A stretch of DNA of 5,587 nucleotides from Prevotella sp. GTDB lineage: Bacteria > Bacteroidota > Bacteroidia > Bacteroidales > Bacteroidaceae. The notes under the pieces were generated by a model that did not search any database, was not told where the DNA came from, and was given only the letters and a program-made list of their open reading frames with translations. The DNA lies in the NCBI GenBank assembly GCA_021636625.1, contig JAJWLX010000117.1, positions 1-5,587 on the forward strand. Direction: 5' to 3'. Shown here piece after piece: positions 1-5,533 of this stretch (its first letter is position 1; each line of letters begins with the position of its first letter). The translations under genes and the position numbers were made by a program.

Positions 1-2
1 GA

Positions 3-671
3 TTAGGTGGTTATGCTGCTGCTTCTTATCAAATAAAGACCAATCATATTATATATATATGTGTAGGCGGATATGCTAATGGTTATAATAATAAATGTGA
101 TTATACAGGTGGTGGTCTTGGAGGTGGTGCTACTAGTATAACAATAGAAATAGGTGCAGAACTGAAAGAGCTTTCTAACAAACAAGATAAAGATAAAGTA
201 TTATTGGTTGCAGGTGGTGGTGGTGGAATTGAAAGACCAGGCAAAGCAGGTTCCGGCGGAGGACTAGAAGGGCTTGATGGTGTATCAACTTTTGGCGAGA
301 TTCAAGCCTATGGTACTGGAGGAACACAAAATGCAGGAGGATTAAATAATCAAGGAAATGCATATCCCATATATTTGGAATACAAAGCATGTTTCGGTGC
401 AGGAGGAATAGCGGCACGAGATACAGGAACCTCCACTAATCCACGTATGGATTTTGGCGCTCAAGGCGGTGGAGGCTGGTATGGCGGTGGAGGCACTGGC
501 TTTGCTGGAGCTGCAGGTGGAGGCAGTAGTTATGGTAATACTTCTTTATTAGTAAAAGACAGCTTTGTTACTATAGATGGCGAGCACGAAATGCCTTCTC
601 CTGACGGAGGAAAAGAACCTGGTCACTCGGGGCATGGAGCTTGTGTTATCACTCAATTATCTTTCAATTAG
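3..671 (+). CDS. Glycine-rich (ALK-type Gly_rich) surface protein, cassette 1, 5'-partial
   Basis: The frame is open from the left edge (first full codon at 3) to TAG at 669-671, giving 222 residues and no start, so the N-terminus lies outside the window. The TTG at 204 is only an internal codon, because the same frame continues upstream with in-family sequence (VGGYANG, TGGGLGGGATS). Glycine-rich motifs follow in order: LLVAGGGGG, GAQGGGGWYGGGG, AGAAGGGSSY, and the terminal GACVITQLSFN, which is identical in the other two glycine-rich genes here. This pattern fits the ALK-like glycine-rich domain family (Pfam Gly_rich), often found in secreted or surface proteins of gut Bacteroidales. The molecular function is unknown to me. 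It converges with cassette 2. By analogy with cassettes 2 and 3, its head, with a leader and possible recombination site, should lie left of position 1. Confidence 0.85.
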   Translation, partial: LGGYAAASYQIKTNHIIYICVGGYANGYNNKCDYTGGGLGGGATSITIEIGAELKELSNKQDKDKVLLVAGGGGGIERPGKAGSGGGLEGLDGVSTFGEIQAYGTGGTQNAGGLNNQGNAYPIYLEYKACFGAGGIAARDTGTSTNPRMDFGAQGGGGWYGGGGTGFAGAAGGGSSYGNTSLLVKDSFVTIDGEHEMPSPDGGKEPGHSGHGACVITQLSFN

Positions 672-891
672 TATAATTGGAAGATTTTCTCTATAAGGCC
701 AAGGCAATAACATTGAAGCTTATTCGTCCCAGCTGATTCATCTGGATGCCCATCAGATGATGATTCGATTTCAAATATCATTTTTCCTATTGAATTCAAA
801 TATGATCTAACAGAATACCTTGCGGATCAGTTGGGGGCGAATAAGCCTATTTGTTATAACCTTGGCTTATGGGGATAATCTGTCTGTTATT
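672..891. other. Gap between convergent cassette tails
   Basis: I see no gene in this 220-bp gap. Its two halves are diverged inverted copies of the same 3' flank. The stretch after cassette 1 (about 691-737: ATAAGGCCAAGG, then GAAGCTTATTCG and a GCTGAT) matches the reverse complement of about 825-875 (ATAAGCCAAGG, then GGCTTATTCG and an ACTGAT). The flank of cassette 3 (about 2644-2690) is a third relative, sharing CCAAG, TGAAG and TTATTC. The cassettes were therefore duplicated together with 50 bp or more of downstream DNA. A direct repeat TTCAAATAT lies at 770-778 and 795-803. No T-run marks an intrinsic terminator. Confidence 0.6.
738..760. repeat. Small hairpin between cassettes 1 and 2
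   Basis: A perfect 7-bp stem, TCATCTG (738-744) with CAGATGA (754-760), encloses a 9-nt loop, 66 bp after the cassette 1 stop. It could help end convergent transcription, but no U-tract follows on either strand, so terminator function is only a possibility. Confidence 0.35.
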
Positions 892-930
892 CTAATTGAA
901 AGATAACTGAGTGATGACGCATGCCCCATC
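882..930 (-). repeat. Cassette tail inverted repeat, left copy
   Basis: These 49 bp match 2591-2639 in inverted orientation at 46 of 49 positions. They cover the last 13 codons of cassette 2 (ending ITQLSFN) plus about 10 bp after the stop. The identity is much higher than between the middles of the two genes. The equivalent end of cassette 1 is clearly more diverged in DNA although it encodes the same peptide. This suggests recent gene conversion or inversion between the ends of cassettes 2 and 3. Confidence 0.8.
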
Positions 931-1707
931 ACCTGATTGACCTACTTGCTCGGAATTGCCATCAGGAGTTGGCTGTTTGGGATCAGTACTATCACCGGGA
1001 ATTGTTTTACCATCAGCTACACCGCCAATATAACTACTGCCGCCACCTGCAGCTCCAGCATAAGAGGCACCGCCACCTCCATACCATCCACCACCACCTT
1101 GAGCTCCATAGTCGATACATTTGTACTCGTCACTATAAGCATAACCATATCCTCCTACACCAAACATTCCGTTAACGGATGTATCCCCAGAGAATACTCC
1201 AGTTATTCCTCCGGAATTTCGAGAACCTCCAGTGCCTTTACGGCCTCCAGTCGTAGTAGAATTCCCATCCTTGCCGGCGGCAAGCCCATCACCAGCACCA
1301 CCTTGACCGTTCCATTCACAACTTCCTCCTCCGCCTGCAACAATTAACACTTCATTTCTTCTATCATCGGAGGCAAAGTTCTTTAATTCTCCACGATTAG
1401 TAGTGGTTATATTTGTTGAACCTCCACCACTTTTCCCAACAGGAAAACAGGTAATATTATCGGGTTTATTATTATATGAGAGGAAGTACGCGATGCCCAC
1501 TTGTCCTACACAAACATATAGAGCAATTTTATCAATTGTAGATTTCCATATACCTTCAGAATAACCTCCTTTACCCCCATAAGAACCAACTCTATTTTCA
1601 TCACATCCCGCTGCCCCCCAACATTGAAGCTTGTATGTGCCGGTGTAAGGTGCTGTAAACTCTTCCACACTCTGCGTGCAAATTAGCAGAAAATATCCAG
1701 CTATCAC
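892..1707 (-). CDS. Glycine-rich (ALK-type Gly_rich) surface protein, cassette 2, probably silent
   Basis: The frame runs from a GTG at 1707 to TAG at 892-894 (271 codons). The family part begins at residue 10, CTQSVEEFTAP, followed by TGTYKLQCWGAAG (22-34), the opening typical of the Gly_rich domain. Then come LIVAGGGGS (121-129), GAQGGGGWYGGGG (201-213), AGAAGGGSSY (217-226) and the shared end GACVITQLSFN. The GTG is a weak start. The nine residues before Cys10 (MIAGYFLLI) are hydrophobic but far too short for a normal signal peptide, and TGA-TAG-TAA in frame sits one codon upstream. I read this as a cassette without its own leader, switched off in the present orientation; the adjacent 180-bp segment would supply a leader after inversion. 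Alternatively, it is expressed from GTG or is a decayed gene. Confidence 0.75.
   Translation of the reverse strand: MIAGYFLLICTQSVEEFTAPYTGTYKLQCWGAAGCDENRVGSYGGKGGYSEGIWKSTIDKIALYVCVGQVGIAYFLSYNNKPDNITCFPVGKSGGGSTNITTTNRGELKNFASDDRRNEVLIVAGGGGSCEWNGQGGAGDGLAAGKDGNSTTTGGRKGTGGSRNSGGITGVFSGDTSVNGMFGVGGYGYAYSDEYKCIDYGAQGGGGWYGGGGASYAGAAGGGSSYIGGVADGKTIPGDSTDPKQPTPDGNSEQVGQSGDGACVITQLSFN
1649..1682 (-). repeat. Putative inversion site, left arm (head of cassette 2)
   Basis: This 34-bp arm matches 1863-1896 in inverted orientation at 33 of 34 positions. Its outer 19 bp (1664-1682, read on the - strand as TTTGCACGCAGAGTGTGGA) is identical in all three copies in the window. The rest encodes the conserved EEFTAP start of the glycine-rich domain. 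Within the 19-mer, CACGC-AGA-GTGTG forms an imperfect dyad with a 3-nt centre, a shape compatible with a site-specific recombinase target. Recombination here would keep the cassette reading frame (Cys-Thr-Gln-Ser-Val-Glu). Confidence 0.75.
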
Positions 1708-1710
1708 ATC

Positions 1711-1719
1711 TTACTATCA
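1711..1719 (-). other. Triple in-frame stop block upstream of cassette 2
   Basis: Read on the - strand, TGA, TAG and TAA are consecutive in the reading frame of cassette 2, one codon before the GTG at 1707. Any translation arriving in this frame is stopped. The block lies inside the putative invertible segment, so inversion would move it in front of cassette 3. Confidence 0.7.
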
Positions 1720-1761
1720 AATATTTTACAAGTAATGAGACAAATCTGATTGGTATCAGAC

Positions 1762-1792
1762 ATTGCTATGATGATTCTATTTTTTAGTTGGG
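1762..1792 (+). promoter_or_regulatory. Weak candidate promoter for cassette 3
   Basis: ATTG (1762-1765), a 19-nt spacer and TAGTTGGG (1785-1792) loosely resemble the Bacteroides -33/-7 promoter (TTTG, 19-21 nt, TAnnTTTG), placing transcription start a few bases before ATG 1808. Three of four -33 bases and four of six fixed -7 bases agree, so this is tentative. On the other strand, TTTG at 1744-1741 and AATATTTG at 1725-1718 form a rival pair with a 15-nt spacer, which is too short for the consensus. Confidence 0.2.
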
Positions 1793-1807
1793 GCAAGCAT
1801 AATATCT

Positions 1808-2629
1808 ATGGATTATGTTAAAAATATAGACTTATGCCGTTGCTTATCACTTCTTTTAGTTGTTTGCACGCAGAGTGTGGAGGAGTTTACAGCACCAGTG
1901 GCAGGAGAATATAAGTTGGAGTGCTGGGGAGCAAGTGTTGTGGATGCTAAAAACTGTGGAGGAGGATATTCTTATGGAGAATATAATCTTGATAGAAATA
2001 ATATTCTTTATATATGTGTTGGAGGAGAAGGTACACGAAAAGATTCTGGTCAAGGAGGTTTAGGTGGATATAATGGTGGCGGGAATGGAGGCACTGCTTG
2101 TACATCTAATATTGCAGGTGGCACAGGAGGAGGCGGTGCTACACATATAGCCTTGCAAAGTGGTCTTTTAACTACTTTTAAAGATAATTACGACTTAAAA
2201 CTACTATTGGTTGCAGGAGGAGCTGGAGGTGGTGGATATTATTATTGTATATATGGGTTTGGTGGTGGTCTTCAAGGAGGAAGTTCATATCTATGGTCCA
2301 AAAATCTCCTAGGAAAACAAGCCACCCAAACTTCAGGATATGCGTTTGGACAAGGGCAAAATGGTAAAACAAAAACTTCTTATGATGGGGAAGGAGCCGA
2401 AGGTGGCGGAGGCGGTGGTGGTGGCTTTTACGGAGGCTTTTCACCTCAATCCACTGGTAATGATTCAAACTGGGTAGGTGGCGGTGGCAGTGGTTTTATT
2501 AATGAACGTCTTCTAAAAAATGCCCAAACCATTTCTGGAGACCAACAGTTTATTTCACCATCTGGGAGCCTAGAAATAGGACATTCAGGCGATGGGGCAT
2601 GCGTCATTACTCAGTTATCATTCAATTAG
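1808..2629 (+). CDS. Glycine-rich (ALK-type Gly_rich) surface protein, cassette 3, leader attached
   Basis: ATG 1808 is the first ATG after an in-frame TGA at 1772-1774, and TAG at 2627-2629 ends a 273-residue protein. Residues 1-20 form a short leader with a hydrophobic stretch (LSLLLVVC, 13-20). Cys20 could be lipidated, although Val before it is unusual for a lipobox. The glycine-rich domain starts at CTQSVEEFTAP and EYKLECWGAS (20-43). It continues through GGLGGYNGGGNGG (83-95), LLLVAGGAGGGG (132-143), a run of eight Gly (199-206), WVGGGGSGF (222-230) and the common end GDGACVITQLSFN. Its ends match cassettes 1 and 2, while most of the middle is different. It is probably exported and surface-exposed; ligand and function are unknown. 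Of the two cassettes at the switch, this is the one in the expressed orientation. Confidence 0.87.
   Translation: MDYVKNIDLCRCLSLLLVVCTQSVEEFTAPVAGEYKLECWGASVVDAKNCGGGYSYGEYNLDRNNILYICVGGEGTRKDSGQGGLGGYNGGGNGGTACTSNIAGGTGGGGATHIALQSGLLTTFKDNYDLKLLLVAGGAGGGGYYYCIYGFGGGLQGGSSYLWSKNLLGKQATQTSGYAFGQGQNGKTKTSYDGEGAEGGGGGGGGFYGGFSPQSTGNDSNWVGGGGSGFINERLLKNAQTISGDQQFISPSGSLEIGHSGDGACVITQLSFN
1828..1881 (+). repeat. Leader-plus-site repeat, copy facing cassette 3
   Basis: These 54 bp match 5534-5587 in inverted orientation at 52 of 54 positions, with differences at 1837 and 1846. The repeat contains codons 8-24 of cassette 3 and ends with the 19-bp site. Because the match continues 35 bp past the site into the invertible segment, it is a duplicated leader rather than only a recombinase target. 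Confidence 0.85.
1863..1896 (+). repeat. Putative inversion site, right arm (head of cassette 3)
   Basis: This is the partner of 1649-1682, with a single mismatch at 1882 (GAG versus GAA, both Glu). The 19-bp core is 1863-1881. The junction codes for Cys-Thr-Gln-Ser-Val-Glu-Glu-Phe-Thr-Ala-Pro, so an exchange anywhere in the core joins the leader to the glycine-rich domain in frame. Confidence 0.75.
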
Positions 2630-2639
2630 TATAACAGAC
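2591..2639 (+). repeat. Cassette tail inverted repeat, right copy
   Basis: This partner of 882-930 (46/49 identical) covers the last codons and stop of cassette 3 plus 10 bp after it. Together the two tails bound the cassette 2, switch and cassette 3 block, about 1.66 kb between them. Confidence 0.8.
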
Positions 2640-2678
2640 GTATTTTCCCTATCCCCCAAGCTACAACTATGAAGTTTA

Positions 2679-2785
2679 TTCCGCTCCGCCGGATATATCA
2701 TTACTCCCCCGTTAGACGTTTCGGCGGATATGTTAGCTGCCGAAACGCCTAGCGGAAGATGAACGACATATCCGTCGTGGCGGAA
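2679..2785. repeat. Nested palindrome between cassette 3 and the fimbrillin gene
   Basis: The inner stem pairs 2709-2725 with 2739-2755 (17 bp, 15 identical, one of the differences a G-U pair) around a 13-nt loop; its core CGTTTCGGC/GCCGAAACG is perfect. An outer imperfect arm pairs about 2679-2706 with 2758-2785, beginning TTCCGC and containing CGGATAT. It is more GC-rich than its surroundings. It lies between convergent genes, so it may serve as a bidirectional terminator, though no T-run follows. It could also be a dispersed palindromic repeat (REP- or MITE-like). A 62-codon frame across it on the - strand is best explained by the palindrome. Confidence 0.7.
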
Positions 2786-2908
2786 TCCCCTTATCTTACG
2801 ATGCAATTTGAAAAGCAGATTGTTAGGGATTTCTCAAAGAGGATTTCGACTGCACTCGATAATTATCAAGCAAGCTTGAATTGCGCTCATTTGCACGGGA
2901 ATGGAGTA
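2786..2908. other. Gap downstream of the fimbrillin stop
   Basis: No gene is visible. An imperfect dyad at 2861-2882 (AATTATCAAGC / GCTTGAATT with a 2-nt bulge and 2-nt spacer) lies 27 bp after the fimbrillin stop and might aid termination, but no U-tract follows. TTTGCACG at 2890-2897 repeats the first 8 bases of the 19-bp site without the rest. GGATTTC occurs twice, at about 2828-2834 and 2841-2847. Confidence 0.4.
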
Positions 2909-5473
2909 TCAAAATGCAAAAAAAGGCCGTAGAGGTAAAGGCGAATAAAGATAATTGCAATTAAAGCCATATCCATTTCCAGATTGCCAAAATAAAGCGA
3001 CATGATATTTGCACGTTAATTTTAGTTGGCAAGTAATATAATTATCCTTTAATGGTGTATAATTATCATCACCAACTTTTTTTAGTGCAGACTGAATTCT
3101 AGACAACACAACATCATTTACAAAGAGATACCCCCAATCAAAATTACTTGTACCTGTATATTTTCCAAGACCTAATGCTAATGCATAAAACTGCCCACCA
3201 GAAGGCAAAAACCATCCTGTAGTATTTTGAGGTAATTTACACTCTGAATTATAATTTATTGCTGCATTTGCAGCTTCAAATGCAGTACCTAATGAAACAA
3301 GCACTTTTGTCTCATTATATCCTGATCCATAGTTCTGTGAAGCTGAATTTGTCATATTTACTGGAGAATATTGTGGTCTTCCTCCATAATTATCAGCAGA
3401 ATTCCAACAATAAGAACCGATTGTTTTCAAACTCATCACCAAGGCGTGGCCACCAACCGGTTTTCCACTAATTACAACATCTTTTTCTGTCCAATAATCA
3501 TTGCCGAGATACCCAACAATACCTATCGGTTGAATTGTTTCCAAATCATAATTTTGATGAGTAAGTGCACCATTGGTATAATAAATATCCCCAACCTCCA
3601 GAGTATAAAGATGTTCATTATCATCTTCCCTTTCTGCCGTCTTCTTTATAATCTGTGCACAAGTAGGATTAAATGTGAGTTCATTCTTCCAGGCACATTT
3701 CCATCCACCAGAAGCAACTCCTTTAAAAGTTGTATCATGATTAGCCTTTATGACACCAAGCATTTGGTTGACAACAGGCTTATATAATTGGGATTCTTTA
3801 TCAGCCAACTTATCACTTACAATACTTGCTGTCCATTTATATTCCTCATAATTTTCCAATTTATAGTTTAAGCCTTCCCCTAAAGTGATATCAGCCAGAC
3901 CTACACCATGTTGCATTGTAAGGTTAAGTCCACTGGCTGTTTTGTCTAAAACAGCCTTGCATACCTGCAAATCAGCAGCATTCAACTTTTCCAAGGTGCT
4001 CTGGTCCTTCACCTCCCAATTATCCTCCAAACCCTTAAAGAATGCATGCTCGGAAGAAAGATCATCCGAAGAAACCTTGGTACGCACTTTAGGCATAGAG
4101 GCTATCTTCTGATCATCATCTTTAACATATGGAAAATACGCAAAATAGCTGATTGTAGCATTATTACGAAGTTTCTCACCTCCAGGCAAACTCCACTTTG
4201 TACCATCATAAGTAGCTTTTACATTAGCCTGAGTCACCTCGCCTCTGGCATTGATTGCATAGATGCCGATAGCATCGTCTTTCTGATATGCAGAATTGAA
4301 AACACTCTTGCCATCAACCTTATATTCGTCAACCCAATCCTGAGGATATGAAACAGTGGTTATTTCAAGTCCAGGAAGCAAGGAAGATGATGACAGACGG
4401 TAAGTTACAGTATGACCAGCTTGCCATTCTGTTTTTAAGGGAGCCTCTAAATGATATGAAGTGCCATCTGCTTCCTCTAATTCCATCACTACCTTTGAAT
4501 CGTCACTTGTAAAGCGTTGCGGAATCATCATGAAATTTTGTGTGCCGGAAGTCAAGGCTATATCACTTGTTCCATTAACTGTTACGCCGTTTCCGTCAGT
4601 ACCCAGCCGCAGGGTAAAATCCATTGGAGTATCTACGGATGTCCAGATACCAGTTTCCAGATTATAAATTCCATTACCCTTTACACCCTTAATAGACACG
4701 CTTTTCACTATACCCTGAGGTATATCTTTGGCTGCCACAAAGGAGATTGCTGTCAAAGCATGAGAAAATGTGAGATTGACAGATGGCTGTGCTTTGCCGG
4801 AGACAAGTTTGTTGTCTTTGCTGTTTGCCACAACAAAGTCCGGCTGATTCACAATATCCGTAGAAGAAGCTTCGTATTGAATTTGTTTGGATTGAGCTAT
4901 TTTATCACCATCTGCCAACCGAAGCATCCTATTATCATTGGAATGAGGGGCATAGGCATAGAAAGACAGCCCATTGGTAGAAGCTGGCCATTTATCTTTG
5001 TTTTCTGTAAACCATAAGTCACCTACCTTTGTAGCCTTATTATTAACGAAATATGCCTTATCTGTACCATCGTTATAAATGGCACTAATTCCAAATCCAG
5101 AATTAACATCCTGGGCAAGTGAACCTCTCGTAGTCGAAATAATCTTGTTTCCTCCTTTAGATATGGCAATGCCATCACGAGTCACGAGTTCGCCCTCCTG
5201 ATTATAGAAATAAACACCATTTTGTATAATGGGGTGAAGGTAAAGTTGTTGCTTAGTATTACTAGTCACCTTTAATGGACCATGGTATTCAGCAATACCA
5301 TTTTGAACACGTGTATGACTATTTCCATTCCACCCATTTACTACGTTGGCTGCAAAAGCTATTTTCTCCTTAGATAAAGGAATACCACTAGAAAGCTCGT
5401 TGCTTTCGGAGCAAGAGGCAAATACCAATGCACTGAGTGCGATTAAATATGTTGTATTGATCTTCTTCATCAT
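2909..5473 (-). CDS. Fimbrillin-family lipoprotein with C-terminal lectin-like/DUF1566-like domain
   Basis: ATG 5473 (a second ATG follows at once) begins 854 residues ending at TGA 2909-2911. Residues 1-21, with K3-K4, a hydrophobic core and LVFASC, are a lipoprotein signal with Cys21 as the lipidated residue. Domain 1 (about 36-362) has hallmarks of Mfa-like fimbrillins: LSFYAYAPHSND (169-180), PDFVVANSKD (211-220) and VNLTFSHALTAISF (232-245). Domain 2 (about 375-610) repeats the plan with ISYFAYFPY (441-449) and LNLTMQHGVGLADITLG (516-532). The C-terminal part (about 626-854) has VGDIYYTNG, GHALVMSL, GWFLPSGGQFYAL (753-765) and the end RPFFAF, as in FISUMP/DUF1566-type domains with a C-type-lectin-like fold. 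Such fusions are often pilus-tip or minor-subunit adhesins; that role here is inferred. It has its own start and signal, so it does not need the switch leader, but its transcript probably starts beyond the right edge. Confidence 0.92.
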   Translation of the reverse strand: MMKKINTTYLIALSALVFASCSESNELSSGIPLSKEKIAFAANVVNGWNGNSHTRVQNGIAEYHGPLKVTSNTKQQLYLHPIIQNGVYFYNQEGELVTRDGIAISKGGNKIISTTRGSLAQDVNSGFGISAIYNDGTDKAYFVNNKATKVGDLWFTENKDKWPASTNGLSFYAYAPHSNDNRMLRLADGDKIAQSKQIQYEASSTDIVNQPDFVVANSKDNKLVSGKAQPSVNLTFSHALTAISFVAAKDIPQGIVKSVSIKGVKGNGIYNLETGIWTSVDTPMDFTLRLGTDGNGVTVNGTSDIALTSGTQNFMMIPQRFTSDDSKVVMELEEADGTSYHLEAPLKTEWQAGHTVTYRLSSSSLLPGLEITTVSYPQDWVDEYKVDGKSVFNSAYQKDDAIGIYAINARGEVTQANVKATYDGTKWSLPGGEKLRNNATISYFAYFPYVKDDDQKIASMPKVRTKVSSDDLSSEHAFFKGLEDNWEVKDQSTLEKLNAADLQVCKAVLDKTASGLNLTMQHGVGLADITLGEGLNYKLENYEEYKWTASIVSDKLADKESQLYKPVVNQMLGVIKANHDTTFKGVASGGWKCAWKNELTFNPTCAQIIKKTAEREDDNEHLYTLEVGDIYYTNGALTHQNYDLETIQPIGIVGYLGNDYWTEKDVVISGKPVGGHALVMSLKTIGSYCWNSADNYGGRPQYSPVNMTNSASQNYGSGYNETKVLVSLGTAFEAANAAINYNSECKLPQNTTGWFLPSGGQFYALALGLGKYTGTSNFDWGYLFVNDVVLSRIQSALKKVGDDNYTPLKDNYITCQLKLTCKYHVALFWQSGNGYGFNCNYLYSPLPLRPFFAF

Positions 5474-5533
5474 GTATTACTTGAATTAACTTGTTATATG
5501 GTTAGTTATGCTGCTTTCTGCCAATCTACATTT
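5474..5533 (-). promoter_or_regulatory. 5' leader of the fimbrillin gene
   Basis: These 60 AT-rich bases separate the 19-bp site from ATG 5473. No TTTG or TAnnTTTG promoter element and no clear Shine-Dalgarno sequence is seen, so the promoter probably lies upstream of the site, outside the window. The frame that encodes CTQSVE in the other cassettes runs on as NVDWQKAA and stops at TAA 5508-5506, 32 bp before the ATG. Confidence 0.5.

Larger units (their letters stand above)
1683..1862. promoter_or_regulatory. Putative 180-bp invertible leader/promoter switch
   Basis: The segment lies exactly between the inverted 34-bp arms and is AT-rich. On its right side it supplies cassette 3 with ATG 1808 and the leader MDYVKNIDLCRCLSLLLVV. 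On its left side it presents cassette 2 with three in-frame stops (1711-1719) and only a GTG. Inversion would exchange these roles while preserving both reading frames at the junction. Invertible promoters flanked by short inverted repeats are well established in Bacteroides surface loci. A second relative of its right side occurs at 5553-5587. The promoter itself is not clear in either direction, and inversion has not been shown here. Confidence 0.65.

Noticed and set aside
204..671. Cassette 1 as a short gene starting at TTG 204
   Set aside because: The same frame is open back to position 3 and encodes glycine-rich family sequence there, so 204 is an internal codon.
458..1110. Inverted repeat between the GAQGGGGWYGGGG blocks of cassettes 1 and 2 as a recombination site
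   Set aside because: The match is broken by many synonymous differences and is explained by shared ancestry of coding sequence.
937..1347. 136-codon Ser/Thr-rich open frame on the + strand
   Set aside because: It is antisense to cassette 2. Glycine codons (GGN) read in reverse give Ser/Thr/Pro-type codons, which explains the low-complexity product.
1683..1862. attC/integron or transposon end interpretation of the 34-bp arms
   Set aside because: There is no integrase or transposase, no target-site duplication, and the arms are coding; a small leader inversion explains the geometry better.
2618..2806. 62-codon open frame on the - strand
   Set aside because: It overlaps the end of cassette 3 and runs through the nested palindrome; no family features are seen. 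It is best explained as a by-product of the palindrome, although such frames may be annotated as hypothetical proteins.
2912..3060. Complete diversity-generating retroelement
   Set aside because: Only a possible variable-region position is present; no template repeat copy and no reverse transcriptase is seen in the window.
4517..5017. 166-codon open frame on the + strand
   Set aside because: It lies wholly antisense to the fimbrillin gene, which has a clear signal and domain motifs; the product is Cys/His/Arg-rich with no recognisable family.
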